From Collybiopsis luxurians FD-317 M1 (Eukaryota > Basidiomycota > Agaricomycetes > Agaricales > Omphalotaceae), in contig KN834775.1 in assembly GCA_000827265.1 (NCBI GenBank), positions 436,707-500,706 of the forward strand: 64,000 bases of DNA, read 5' to 3'. Every line of letters starts with the position of its first letter. Positions within the stretch are counted from its first letter, which is position 1. A program made the position numbers and the translations under genes. The notes below the pieces were generated by a model. That model saw only the letters and a list, made by a program, of their open reading frames with translations. It did not search any database and had not been told where the DNA came from. Below, in pieces: positions 10,475-22,107 of this stretch.

Positions 10475-13400
10475 TCATACAGGCGATAAAAGCTCCATCC
10501 GTCGAGTCGCAAGAGGGGGTAATGGGCTTGGCACGAGCTGCTCCGGTGTCCGACTCTCTACATCGTCCAAAGTCCACTCTCTCCGCAGCCGTTTACAAAC
10601 CTCCCTGAAAGAATCCGTGGATCCCTTCTCGTGCACCAAGATGAGGAATACGCCGACGCTGTTTTCTCCCTTTTCGACTTGAGACTGTCTAATGATGACT
10701 TTGAATTTGGTCGCCTTCAAGTTCAGTCCCGCCATGATCGCGCGTCCATTGACTTCGTCCAGCTTACACTTGAGTACTCCAACTCCCCCTCCCTGCGGCC
10801 CGTCTTCTTCAATCTTAACACGCACGTCCATCGCCATCAACAACCTCCGGCACTCATTCCGCGTCGTATGGACCTCATGCGCCGAACGAAGCGTAAACAC
10901 TTCCGGTTTCGAAAACTTGAACACGTTCGCGAACCACCCCGAGCTCCCACTTGATCCGCCGGTTGACATGGGCGATAAGAGACTGGGGACTGGGAAAGGC
11001 GAGAGGGAGGAGGGAGGATTCTGGAAAAAGGAGGAGGAGGATGTTGAGCTCGGTGCTGGGGAGGTGGGCGTTCGGGTGTAGTTGGAACGTAGGCTGCGTT
11101 TTTTCTTGAGCTTGGACGGTTTGGGTTTTAGACTTTGTGGAACTTGCGAAGGATATGGATCGATGATCTGTACGCGCTTTAGGGTCGAGTTGCCGGCCTT
11201 CGGAGTCGGAGTACCGGCATTGGCATTGACATTGACATTGCCCATACGTCCCAGTCCCAGTCCCAGTCCCCGTCCCAACGCTTTGCGCATGGACGACTTT
11301 TTGACCACGCCGCCGCTGCCGCTGGGAGTCACTGCGAGATGGAGATCGCGATGGTCCGGGTTGAGATCTCGGTCGTTCTCCTTGTCCGCCGAATCAACGT
11401 TTGGATTTGGATTTGGTTTCGACGAGGTCAGATCCAGATTGGCAGTAACGATCGTTGGACGTTTCGGTCGCTGCTGCTTCTGCTTCTGGGTGGTAGTTTC
11501 CTTCCGCTTTAAGGACAAGGGTCTTGTTTGGAATCGGGTCGTGGGTTCGTTGAGTTCGTTAGGTTGATGCTGGGAGTGGGGGTAAAGGGGACGGGAGGAT
11601 TCTATTGAGGCCAATGGTAACGGCGCAGGCACAGGTGTTGACCCCATCATCGTCCGGTCTTTGAATATCTCTTGCATCAGAGCTAGATTCGGTGAAATGA
11701 CTCCGAGGAGCTCAGCTGTATGGTCACCTGGAGACGGAGAGGGCGCAGCAGTGTCAACACTCCGTGCTCCCCCTCCTCCTCCACTTGCTGTAGTAGCTGT
11801 CGTCGTAGTAGTAGTAGTACGCGAATGCAAAACCGACAAATGCTCCAATACTTGATTGTAGAACGCCTGGACCTTTGGATCGTCTGATTCGGGAATGGCG
11901 ATGGGCGGCAGGAGGCTGACGCTCAGTGGGGTCTTTGCGGTACTGGTGATCCCAGTTGGAGCAAGAGAGGTGGATTTGAGGGTTTGGTGAGAAGACTTTG
12001 AGGAGGAAGAGCAAGATTTGATCTCGTCGTCGCTGAATGTTGACGGAACCAAGTGCGATGGTCTTGACATTGGAATGAATGAAGCGTCGGATGACGCAGC
12101 AGAAACTGGACCTGGAATCCTCCCGCCGCGAGCTGCCCTGCGAGGGGTGGGAGGACCTTCTCGAGATGGGATGGATGAAGGCGGCGGATGAGAATCGTGC
12201 TGATCCTTGTCCTTGCGAGACGCTCTCCGAGGTGTCGGAGGACCGTCGCGAGAAGGAAGGGAGGTTGGAGACGAGGCGAATTCGGCTTTCTTTGCAGCCT
12301 TTGCAACAGCATGACGTGCAGTACGAGCTTGAGCCCTGGCTTCCTTCTGCATACGCTTTTCCTCAATCTCAGCGACTTGTTCGTCGTAAGCTTCCAGCCG
12401 TTTCCTGCGATACTCAAACAGCAGATGATATGCCCCCTTTTGCCAGTTCATGTTCAGACTAGTGAGACTGTCCTTTACTTCGTCTTCTGAAGCCTCACGC
12501 CACAGAGTTCGGAGACTGCGCAGGAGCTCGGGGTCAATGTCGTCAGCTGACTTGAGAGGCATGGCGATTTGCTCGAGAGAAGAGATACCGCGATAGAGGA
12601 TCATAGGTTTTTGCAGTAAGAAGAAAGGATGATTCTGGACGTCGGACATGGTGATTCGGTTCTGGACATCTTTGGTGAGCATCTTCGAGATGAGATCTTG
12701 TGCATCGGGAGGGATGCTGTCGGGAAAGTGAACATTGGCATTCAAGATTTCGTCCTTGAGATCATCCTCGAGTTCGGCGCAAAACGGGAGACTGCATGTC
12801 AAGAGAGCGTAGAGAATGATCCCACAAGACCAGACGTCGGCCATAGGGCCGTTATAATTGCCATAGCCGGTTACGACTTCGGGAGCACAGTAATGTAAAC
12901 TGCCGCAAGCAGTACGAACGATTGAGTTTGGCTGGAAACTTGCAAGTCCAAAATCAGCAATTTTGATATTGTTATCGTTGTCGACGAGGATGTTTTCAAG
13001 TTTGAGGTCTCGATGGGAAACGTTGAGACGATGACAGTAGCTAACAGCGATGACGATTTGCTGAAAGAAAGATAAGGCTTGGGATAGAGGAATGGTTTTG
13101 TTGCCGGATTCTAGAGAGTTTGAAAGATATTCGAGAAGTTCACCACCTTGAACGTATTCAAGAACGAGAAAGAGCTCGTTAGGAAGATCCCAGACGTCGT
13201 AGAGACCCATGATGTTTGGATGCTCGATGAGCTTCATAAGCACGACTTCTCGCCGGAGAGATTGTTCTTGTCGATCTGTGTCGGCTCCAACAAGATTTAA
13301 ATCTTCAGCGCGAGAGGTCAAGAGGTTCTTGGGAATAATCTTGATGGCGGCCATTTGACCAGTTTTGGCGTGCCTTGCGATTCTGACACGACCTGGAAAG

Positions 13401-13552
13401 ATTGATATGAGCGAGAAATGCTTGACTCGCCCAAGGTGAAAAAGCAACCAACCTGAGGTACCTTCGCCAAGAATCCTTCCCAATTTCCAGTAACCGAGCT
13501 GCTTGGGGTCATTATGTTTTCCTGGAACTCGTGGAAATTCAGATAGAGGCAT
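10475..13552 (-). CDS. Gin4/Hsl1/Kcc4-type morphogenesis checkpoint kinase
   Basis: Two exons (13552-13453, 13392-10475) give 1,005 residues. An N-terminal Ser/Thr kinase domain spans about residues 18-290. It shows ILGEGTSGRVRIA, AAIKIIPK, HRDLKLENILV, DFGLASF and APEVVTGYG. A long disordered, Ser/Pro-rich middle follows. The last 110 residues resemble a KA1 domain (RLLMAMDVRVKIEEDG to FREVCKRLRREW), which binds acidic phospholipids. This architecture is that of Nim1-related kinases, which act at septins, inhibit Swe1/Wee1 and couple morphogenesis to mitosis. The single intron is 60 bases, in frame and free of stops, and splits the glycine loop between GEGTSG and RV. The gene is divergent from LIG4 with 179 bases between starts. 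Confidence 0.9.
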   Translation of the reverse strand: MPLSEFPRVPGKHNDPKQLGYWKLGRILGEGTSGWLLFHLGRVKHFSLISIFPGRVRIARHAKTGQMAAIKIIPKNLLTSRAEDLNLVGADTDRQEQSLRREVVLMKLIEHPNIMGLYDVWDLPNELFLVLEYVQGGELLEYLSNSLESGNKTIPLSQALSFFQQIVIAVSYCHRLNVSHRDLKLENILVDNDNNIKIADFGLASFQPNSIVRTACGSLHYCAPEVVTGYGNYNGPMADVWSCGIILYALLTCSLPFCAELEDDLKDEILNANVHFPDSIPPDAQDLISKMLTKDVQNRITMSDVQNHPFFLLQKPMILYRGISSLEQIAMPLKSADDIDPELLRSLRTLWREASEDEVKDSLTSLNMNWQKGAYHLLFEYRRKRLEAYDEQVAEIEEKRMQKEARAQARTARHAVAKAAKKAEFASSPTSLPSRDGPPTPRRASRKDKDQHDSHPPPSSIPSREGPPTPRRAARGGRIPGPVSAASSDASFIPMSRPSHLVPSTFSDDEIKSCSSSSKSSHQTLKSTSLAPTGITSTAKTPLSVSLLPPIAIPESDDPKVQAFYNQVLEHLSVLHSRTTTTTTTATTASGGGGGARSVDTAAPSPSPGDHTAELLGVISPNLALMQEIFKDRTMMGSTPVPAPLPLASIESSRPLYPHSQHQPNELNEPTTRFQTRPLSLKRKETTTQKQKQQRPKRPTIVTANLDLTSSKPNPNPNVDSADKENDRDLNPDHRDLHLAVTPSGSGGVVKKSSMRKALGRGLGLGLGRMGNVNVNANAGTPTPKAGNSTLKRVQIIDPYPSQVPQSLKPKPSKLKKKRSLRSNYTRTPTSPAPSSTSSSSFFQNPPSSLSPFPVPSLLSPMSTGGSSGSSGWFANVFKFSKPEVFTLRSAHEVHTTRNECRRLLMAMDVRVKIEEDGPQGGGVGVLKCKLDEVNGRAIMAGLNLKATKFKVIIRQSQVEKGENSVGVFLILVHEKGSTDSFREVCKRLRREWTLDDVESRTPEQLVPSPLPPLATRRMELLSPV

Positions 13553-13731
13553 TCAGAAAATATAGTATGTGGATTATGTGTATAGGAATAGATGATAGTG
13601 ATAGCAAGTTGAAGGTAATAGAAGATAGAAGATGGTAGGAGAGAGAAAGAGTAGTGGACTTCTCCTTTTGGAATTCATCGGACTTCGGACCGTTCTTCCG
13701 AAGCCGCGTTACATGAGTCATTCTTAATCAC

Positions 13732-16700
13732 ATGACACGTTCCTCTCTGGTAACCCCCGTCATCGTGATGCAAGCAACACCAGCACCTTCAGTTCCACCC
13801 CGCTCCCCTGGACCAGAAACTTCAGAGGAAACCGATTCTTCTTACCCAGAAGCGCCTCAAAACTCAAAAGGACCCAGTGCCCCGTTTGGCGCTCTCGTTG
13901 GCCTTTTCCATCGATTGCAGGCCGAGCGGAAACATGACAGGAGAAAGAAACTCATTCATTTCTGGTTTAAAGTATGTCTCTGATACTTGTGGAGTGTAAA
14001 CACAACCTCAATTTATACAGTATTGGAGATCAGAAGTCGGAGATGACTTGTATCCCGTTCTTCGCTTAATCCTCCCTCAGGTACCAATATGTCGCTCTGC
14101 TTAGCCTTCAATGCTTGATAGAAGTACTGTAGAAAGATCGAGAGCGAGCCGTCTACGGATTAAAGGAAACTGCTCTTGCGAAAAGCTACATTAAACTCAT
14201 CCCTCTTAACAAGAAAGACCCCGACGCTCAGCGTCTGCTAAACTGGAAGAAACCCAGTGAACGTAACGTATACAACTTTTCCTTCTCCCGCTTTTTCATA
14301 ATGACCAAGTCGTCTGTCTAGAAATCGGCATCGGGGGATTTTCCTACCGTTGTGTACGAAGTTGTGAAGAAGCGCTCAACCGTTATTGACAGCACCTTGA
14401 GAATCGACGAACTCAATTCTTTCCTAGATGAACTGTCCAATTCGATAGGGAAACAGTGCGTTCAACACCGGTTCATGTTCATCTCGCTACTGACAATATT
14501 CAAGAGATACGCAGGCCAAGATCCTCCAGCGTATATACAATCGAGCCACTCCAAATGAACAGAGCTGGATTGTTCGTATCATTCTCAAAGGTACCTCATA
14601 GTCTTCTCTCGGTATTTTCCCTGCTCATTCTGTGTAAGATTTGATAATTTCGGTCAAGGAGAATACCGTCTTTTCCGTGTTTCATCCTGATGCTCAGGAT
14701 CTGTACAACACTTGCTCGGACTTGAAAAAGGTGGCATGGACCCTATGGGACTCGGAGACTCGTCTTAACGCCGACGTGCGCTTATGACATTCTCAGTGAA
14801 GATGCCTGTGCTGATATTGGACCTCTTAGGACAAAACTGTGCAACTATTTCAGCCTTTCGCGCCAATGTTGTGTAAGCGCCCGACGAAAACCATTGAGCA
14901 CAGTGTGAAAGAGATGGGCGGGGCAGAGTTTTACATTGAGGAAAAGTTAGATGGCGAACGTATACAAGTCCATAAGCGAGGCAACGAATACTTTTACTGT
15001 TCAAGGTCAACGCTTTCCACCTACTTCTTCTGATCTATTCGTCTCACTACCTTATTCTTACAGGAAAGGCAAGGATTACACACATTTATATGGAAAACAT
15101 GTTGGAACGGGAAATTTAACGCGGTATCTTGCCAAAGCGCTTGACGAGAGGGTCGATAGGTGAGTCGTGGTCCCTGAACATGTAAACCGATGGCCGGTAA
15201 TGTTACGATGTGCAGTATCATCCTTGATGGTGAGATGCTCGTATGGGATCCCATATCTGAACGGAATTTGCCTTTTGGGACTTTGAAGACTGCTGCCCTT
15301 GGTAATTTTGTCATTCGATACTTTTCGGTCCGTTTCTGACAGAAAAACCCAGATAAATCCAAGAAGGAGAACAACCCTCGGCCCTGCTGTATGTTACTAT
15401 ATCTCTCCAAGTTCAAGTGATCTAATTTGTGTCATAGTCAAAATCTTTGATATGCTTTACCTGAACGGTCAGTCCTTGCTTGACAAATCGACCAGTTTTC
15501 GCAAGAAAAACTTGCGCAACTGCCTCAGAGAGGAGAAAGGTCGTATCGAATTCGCAATCGAATACAAGGGCAAAACGGGAAAAGATGTCAGGACCAGGAT
15601 GGAGCAAGTCATGGAATCCAAAGGTGAAGGTCTCGTAATCAAACACCCCAAAGCTAGATACATCCTGAATGGAAGAAACTCCGACTGGATCAAGGTCAAG
15701 CCCGAGTATATGGCGAGTTTTCACCGTATCCCTTCATATTGTAGCGTGACTAACTAGACCCTCGATAGGAGGGCATGGGTGAAACAGTGGATGTGCTGGT
15801 CGTTGGTAAGTCCTCGGGCGCTGAACTGAGTGAGTTCAGTGTTTAATATAATATGCTTGTTTGCCAGCCGGCAAATATGGAACCGGTTCTCGTGGTGGAG
15901 GTGTTTCGACTTTAATATGCGCTGTTGAAGACGACAGAAAGCAAGATGAAGATGGCAATACATAGTAAGATCATCACTCCGGTAGAATCGTCCAGTCGTT
16001 CAGATTTCATCTTAGTTATAGTACCTTTGTGCGCATCGGTTCCGGGCTGTCCTTCGCCGATTATGCGTGGATTAGGGCCAAAAATTGGAAAGTTAGAGAC
16101 CCTAAAAATACTCCTACGTGGCTGCAAATGTCGAAAAATGCGGGGAAAGAAGACAAAGGCGACCTTTATCTCGAACCGGAAGAGTGAGCTCTTAGAGGGT
16201 CATTCATTGTATCATGGGAATCTCTGACTTGTTTTGCGCTCCAGCTCATTCATCTTGAAAGTGAAGGCCGCAGAAATCGTTTCGTCCGGTATGTGTAACT
16301 CTCTGTCTGTTTGGGTGTATAATACTGATTTGGGCCGTAGATCAATATCATTTAGGGTACACGATGCGTTTCCCTCGAGCACTGTCCATTCGGGATGATC
16401 TCGACGTCTCCGATTGTTTGACGGCGTCTGGTAAGTATGCCGCAGTTTCATGTCTCCGTAGTAGCTCATCCGTTCGAATAGAATTCTTTGAAAATTTAAG
16501 ATCTGAAAAGAAACGTAAGATGGAGGATACGACAGGGTATGCATAGTGTGTGTTTCTCGCGCGTAATCTCACCTGATATGTTTGGAGCAGCGTGGCCAAG
16601 AAAAGGAAGACAACCGTCAAAAAGGTGCGATCCCCGTCTACTCAGATGTTTGCATAGCCTGTACCCCTCGCTGATACCCTGTAGCCCGAAGTCCTGCCCA

Positions 16701-18364
16701 TTTTCCGTGGTCCGAAAATGAAGGATGTCAAGGTTTTGACTGATATATTTGAGGGACTTACGTTTGGTAAGTTTTCTCCGTGCAGTAGGTAAACTAGTCG
16801 CATGGATCTCATACTTTTTTTTTAGTCGTCATGGTCGACCCAAAGTCGCGAACGAAAGACGCGGACAGGTTGAAATTAGCCACAACGTGCGGTTTATGTT
16901 GAATGATCCACTGTATTCTCCTAACCAATACCAACCCGTTTTCCACAGACTACATGAGAATGGTGGCGCTCTTACTCAGATCGCTGCAAACCATCAGCCT
17001 GCAGATCTTTATGTCGTGTACAATGGCGAAAGCATCCGTAAGCATCTGTTGCAAAGCTGTCCTCGTCGCTAAGACTAAATAATCGGCTATTCCCTTCAAA
17101 AGCATATGATCTCCAACAGATTATTGATAAGGGTGTTTACGATGTTGTCAAACCCAATTGGATTACAGATTCTGTAGCGCTCGGGCACAAGGCTCCCCTG
17201 AAAAAGAAGTGAGTTGGTTGTTTACATTTCTCATTTCCGTTGAAATATGAACACATTCATGCTACTTTTTTTTCATTTAGATATTTCTTCCACGCCACGA
17301 TTGCGCGCGAGGAGACTGACGAATACCGAGATGGTGATGATCCCGAGGTCGATCTTGAAGATGAGAACATGGCCGAGGCGGAGTCTTCCCGCGAAGTATT
17401 CGAAAGGCAAAGCAGATCGCAGACGGCTGAATCTGAAGTTAAGGAAGAAGAGGACGACTCGCATGCGGATTGGTTCAAGGTCGATGGGGGTGAAGCTCAG
17501 CCCCAGGATGATAACCGCGGAAACGAGCCTGAATCCGAGTCGGATGATTCTGATAATGCGGACGTCGCGGGAGAAGACGTTGACGATAAGGGCAACGACG
17601 ACGAAGAAGACGACGACGACTGGGAGCAATTGGAGTCTTCTGCCCCTTCCGCGAAGCAGGAAGATGTTGAGATGGTGAGTATCCGAGCTAAGGATAAACG
17701 GCAAACACTAAGTATCGTCATTTGAAAGGACGAGGGCGCCAAGATGGGTGAAGATCAAGCCGCAATGGAATACGATCAAGAACACATATTCAGACATCTG
17801 TTAGTGCTTTAGGGTTTCACGGGCAGCCGTCGTCCACTAGTACTGACATCTTGCACATAAAAGGTGCTTCTATTTGGATTCTCCGGACAATGCGGTACAG
17901 GAAGGTATGGTCGTGAAGAAGCTGAAAAATGAACAAGCAATCATTGAGAGGTCAGTTGATTTCATTCTTATCCAACCTGTTGATCTCGAACGACAATTGA
18001 CCGGAACCGACCACTACCGACATATAGTTTCAACAAGGTGAAAAACCTGATTGAGGAAAATGGGGGCCGGATTGTGGGCCTGAATGAGCCCAAGTTGACG
18101 CACGTTGTGTTCGATAAACGGGATACGAGTCGTCGGTCAGAGTTGATGAACAGGACATCAAGGTCTGCTATTTCGATACTCGGTTTGTTCACTTTTGGTC
18201 GCTAAACGAAATGGGGGTAGACCAAGACACCGGCGTCTGATCATTACCGATTGGGTATCTGCTTGTGTTGATGAGGCAACACTTTTGAATGAGGAGGGTA
18301 AGTGGAACGTTGTCATCAGCTGGAGATAAACTAACGGGATTACTTTGTAGAATTTGTACCGTAA
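13732..18364 (+). CDS. LIG4: DNA ligase IV
   Basis: A many-exon gene (first exon 13732-13971, stop TAA 18362-18364). It encodes the ATP-dependent ligase that seals double-strand breaks in non-homologous end joining with XRCC4/Lif1. The N-terminal DNA-binding domain shows EVGDDLYPVLRLILPQ, KDRERAVYGLKE, SGDFPTVVYEV and FHPDAQDLYNTCSDLKKV. The adenylation site is EEKLDGERIQVHK with the catalytic Lys in KLDGER. Later motifs are IILDGEMLVWD, GEGLVIKHP and DWIKVKPEY. Two BRCT domains follow (IFEGLTFVVMV and later LTHVVFDKRD to IITDWVSACVDEATLL). Between them lies an unusually acidic stretch at about 17310-17670. Every junction checked joined conserved sequence in frame, so the gene appears intact. 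An in-frame ATG at 13768 is an alternative start. Confidence 0.93.
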
Positions 18365-18722
18365 GATGACTGGATTCCAGCTGTAGTTGATACTTGTAAC
18401 TTGCATTCGCCTAGTAAATTAAGACTTTTTGAGACAATTGGTATGCAGAGATGATTATGCTTTATGGCTCGGGTAGCGCCATGCCGGTCGGAGTAACTTG
18501 TTGATCTGTAATTGCCATCACGGCCACATTGTATTCTATTTGCATTTTCTCTTCTTCATTCTTCCCCCCTTGGTCGCTATCGTCCGCAGCGCCCTCAGCC
18601 CCTCGCTCATCGCGGCAAACGGCGAGCACCGGCTGATTCCACGTCTTCTTTTTTTAATTTCTCCTACGAACCGATTCAACACGAAAACCGTGGTTTAAGC
18701 AGGTTTCACCCGCCCTCAAATT

Positions 18723-21582
18723 ATGGCCCAAGACGATGGTCGCAATTCCCCCATTTCTCAGCTGCTAACGACTCTTGGGCTCACAAGAGAAGACTTGCAG
18801 CAGCGCAGCGATGAAATGCGCCAATTTTTGACTGCAGAAAATGACCAGACTGCACGCGTCGCATCCCGTAGCAGGGCTGACAGCGCTAGTTCGACTCAGC
18901 TGCATTCGCTTTCGAGGTCAAACAGCATAATTTCGACTTCTGCGCGCTCTGCTTCTCGTGCGAGCACCAGTTCCTTCAGAGACGCGTCGCCGCCGCCAGT
19001 CACGCCTGTGAAATCAGAGCCTACAGAAGCTAGCATTCCTCATCGCCCTGTCGACAACATGGATGTCATCCTCGAGCGACAACGACAAGCGAGAAAGGAA
19101 AGGAGACAGCGAAGAGAAAAAGAAAGGGACCCGCAGCGCAGGGGTTCAACGTCCCAAGGTTCCCCAACGCCCAGCAGCGCGTCGAGTCGCAGCTTGGCTT
19201 TTGACCCGTTCTTCTCACGACGCGACGATGATCAGGTAGACGTGAAGGCACAGCTGGAGTATACTGGTATGGTTTCCCCAGAGGTGAGTCTACGTGTTGT
19301 AAATTTTTACGAAATTTTTTCGCTGATCCATTGCACTAGGGTCGATCACCACCGCCTCTAACCCCTCAGCAATCCAAATATTACAGGGAGCACACAGTCT
19401 CTCAATCAAAAACGGTGCGCTCTCGTGTTATTGGTCGGGCAAGGCTCAGTTAATTAATCTGTCTTGTAGTTTGTGCCGAAAGTTGAATCGCCTGCAAGTA
19501 CAGCGCAGCAACTTCCTCCTACGCCTACTATCTATCCGACCCCTTATTATCCCCTACCTCAGTCTGCTACTTTAGCAGCTCTCCAAGCCCTTCAAGGCAG
19601 TTCCTCTGCACTCCCTGTGACACCAACGATTCGGCGCATCCAGGGTACAGAAGCGTCTGAACGATCCCCTCTTCCCCCTTCGTCTCCCTTACCCACGTCT
19701 CCCCAGTCATCACCCGTACGAGGTATCGTTAACCTCGTTTCATCTCCAGGTCCAATGGGTCCTCCGCCTGAAGAAGAATCCTACGGAAAGCTTCCCTACA
19801 CCCTGCCCGCAGGGCCCTATTCGCCTAATAAACCGGACTTATCCTACGCAGCTCTCCTCGGTCAAGCCATCTTGTCTTCCCCAGATCACCGCTTGACACT
19901 GCAGGAAATTTATGATTGGATAACTATTGTTTATCCCTTCTTCAAACGTGGGGAGACCACTTGGATGAACAGCATCCGTCACGTCCTTAGTACAACCGCG
20001 TGTTTTCGCAAGGTAACCCGCGATCGTGCACTAGGACGGACTCAGTGGGCAATCTGGGATGAAGATCTAGAATGTTTCAAAGGCGGAGGCTTCCGAAAAC
20101 AGTTTTGCAAAGACATGAATGGAGGCAAAAATCCGTCGGAGGTCTCCGGCCGGGCTAAACGCGGAAGAAAACAAGTAGAGGACAACGATGTTAGCTCTGA
20201 ACGTAAGTCGAAAAAGGCAAAGAAGGATGTCAAAGATCTAGAAGATAAGGTCCCTCCGCGCGCCATTGCCCCTGCTCACAGCATCTTTCCGACACGCCCT
20301 GCCCCTCCTCTTCAACCTTATCGAGAAGCCTCAGTCGCCAATCAGAGTGTTGAAGTTATCTTTCCCCCGTTGCCAGCTGAATCGGCGTTTCGCCAATTGG
20401 CAATTTTTCCGTCTGCTGCTGCATCGAGCTCCACCTCGCGTGCAACCTCTCATGTCGATGGAGATGAGGGTATGCATGCCTCCTCACCCGCTTCCTCTGT
20501 CATCGACTCACAGTACCCTCCCTCGTCTGCGTCCACTTCTTCCGTTCCAGAACTTACGCCGAACAACAGCTCTTCCAGTCCGCCGCCGTCAAGCAGTGAG
20601 ATGGAAACTGAAGCTCAACTCGAGGCACCTGTCGAGATTGTCGAGGGCCCTCTGTGCCTGGCACCATCAGCGACAGTCGCAGGTCTGGATAGCGATGAGG
20701 AAGAGGGCTCGCGAAATGTCTATTCTTCTACTACACTGACCCCAGTCCGGTTCTGGAACAACTCGCCTCGAATCAAAGAACTCTCAAAGCTCGGTGGCAA
20801 GCTCAACTTTGCTATGCCGTCGCTAGACAACTCTGACGATGATGAGTCTGACGACGACGGCTCTTCATCACATGCGGTCAAGAACAAGCATGTGAAGGTC
20901 ACGCTGGCAGTAAGTATCAGAAGTAACTCTGTATTCATTGGATGTGTTTCTCATTCTGTCTTTCAAGGCACCTTTCGACCGGTTGCCTCCTTCGCCTACA
21001 AACAGGAAGTCTACGACAAAGGGTCGCAAGTCAAAGGCTGCTGCGTCTAGACCGCGAAGCTCTAGGCCATCCATTCGGCTCTCCACACCGCCTCCTCGAC
21101 AAGATGATGACCCTCATGCAGGGCTCAAAACGCCACCCAGAAATAGGCTGGAGATATCACCTGTACGAACACCTTTATCACACAAGGGTTTGCACATGAG
21201 TCCCTCAGCGAGTCTCGCTCATTACAAGTCACACTTAGACCCTCCACCAACCCTTCCATTCGATCAAACTTCTTCCTCTACTCTAGGAACATCCGGTGCA
21301 GCAGCACCGTCCACCCCAAAGCGTTCCTTAGCGTTCCCTCTTTTAGACGACTCCCCTTTCCGAGTGATTGGCATGTCCCCCTTCCGTACCCCGGGGTCAA
21401 ATGGAGTTTTTGACCCACACGATCCCCGAGCGCTTCTTGATGAAGAATTTCGCAGATTGGGACCTGGGGGACTCGGCGAAGGCAGTCCTGCGCCCGGCAT
21501 ATTTGGAAAGGAGAGGACACTGTTGTATGATAGTCCGAGCGGGATAGATAGTAGCCCCGGAAAGTATAAACGGTGGTGGTGA
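18723..21582 (+). CDS. forkhead transcription factor
   Basis: Four exons (18723-19283, 19340-19414, 19470-20909, 20968-21582) give 896 residues. The forkhead domain begins KPDLSYAALLGQAILSSPD and continues LTLQEIYDWI, YPFFKRGETTWMNSIRHVL, ACFRKVTR and QWAIWDEDLECF. This is a winged-helix DNA-binding domain. The recognition helix reads NSIRHVLS instead of the usual NSIRHNLS. The rest is disordered and rich in Ser and Pro, with basic clusters (RAKRGRKQ, RKSKKAKK) that could be nuclear localisation signals, and SP/TP sites typical of cell-cycle kinase targets. The closest yeast roles are Fkh/Hcm1/Fhl1, but I cannot assign a subgroup. The N-terminal 185 residues have a charged helical segment (LERQRQARKERRQRREKE). 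Confidence 0.88.
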
Positions 21583-22107
21583 TGCAATAGTCAGCAGGAC
21601 TTTGCTTTCTTTTCGCATCTTATAACCATTTAACCGAATGACGTTTTTACGTTTATATGTTCGTGTCCGCCTGCTGGTTACAGCTGCTGAACCAGGTGTT
21701 GTATTGGTATTATGAATTTATCATGATGGTTTCGTCTTGTCTTGTGTACGTATTTTCTATCATATTTGTTCTTGTGATATCTATTTTCCTTCTCGCTCCC
21801 GTCTCCCAGTCATTTATTTCCTTCCTATTGTGTGCTTTCGACCTCTGTCCCGAACTGTGTAGTCGTAGTTATTACATATATCATTTAGCGCTATCCACTC
21901 CCCGCTTGTCATTTTTGGTTTCTTTCCTAGTCTTGAGCACTCAATCCGGTCTTTATATACTTGTGTCACTGGCGTTTCCTCCAAGTAACTTTGAATCAAA
22001 AACAATTGCTTTGACATCAATAACTAGTAGTCTTGATAAGATAAGGCGATATGATCTGAAAATTTTGAAGATAGGCGCCCAAACTGATTTCTCCATCTTT
22101 GTCCGCC
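21583..22107. other. intergenic region between forkhead gene and ADE17
   Basis: A tail-to-head gap of 525 bases, T-rich, holding the forkhead 3' UTR and the ADE17 promoter. Open frames here are AT-rich and lack domains. No distinct control element recognised. Confidence 0.5.

Noticed and set aside
11082..12490. Several open frames opposite the Hsl1-like kinase
   Set aside because: They mirror the low-complexity Ser/Pro/Arg region of the kinase and have biased composition without domains.
17257..17742. Open frames opposite and beside the acidic part of LIG4
   Set aside because: Ser- or Arg-rich translations are what the Asp/Glu codons give in other frames; LIG4 motifs lie on both sides in the plus frame.
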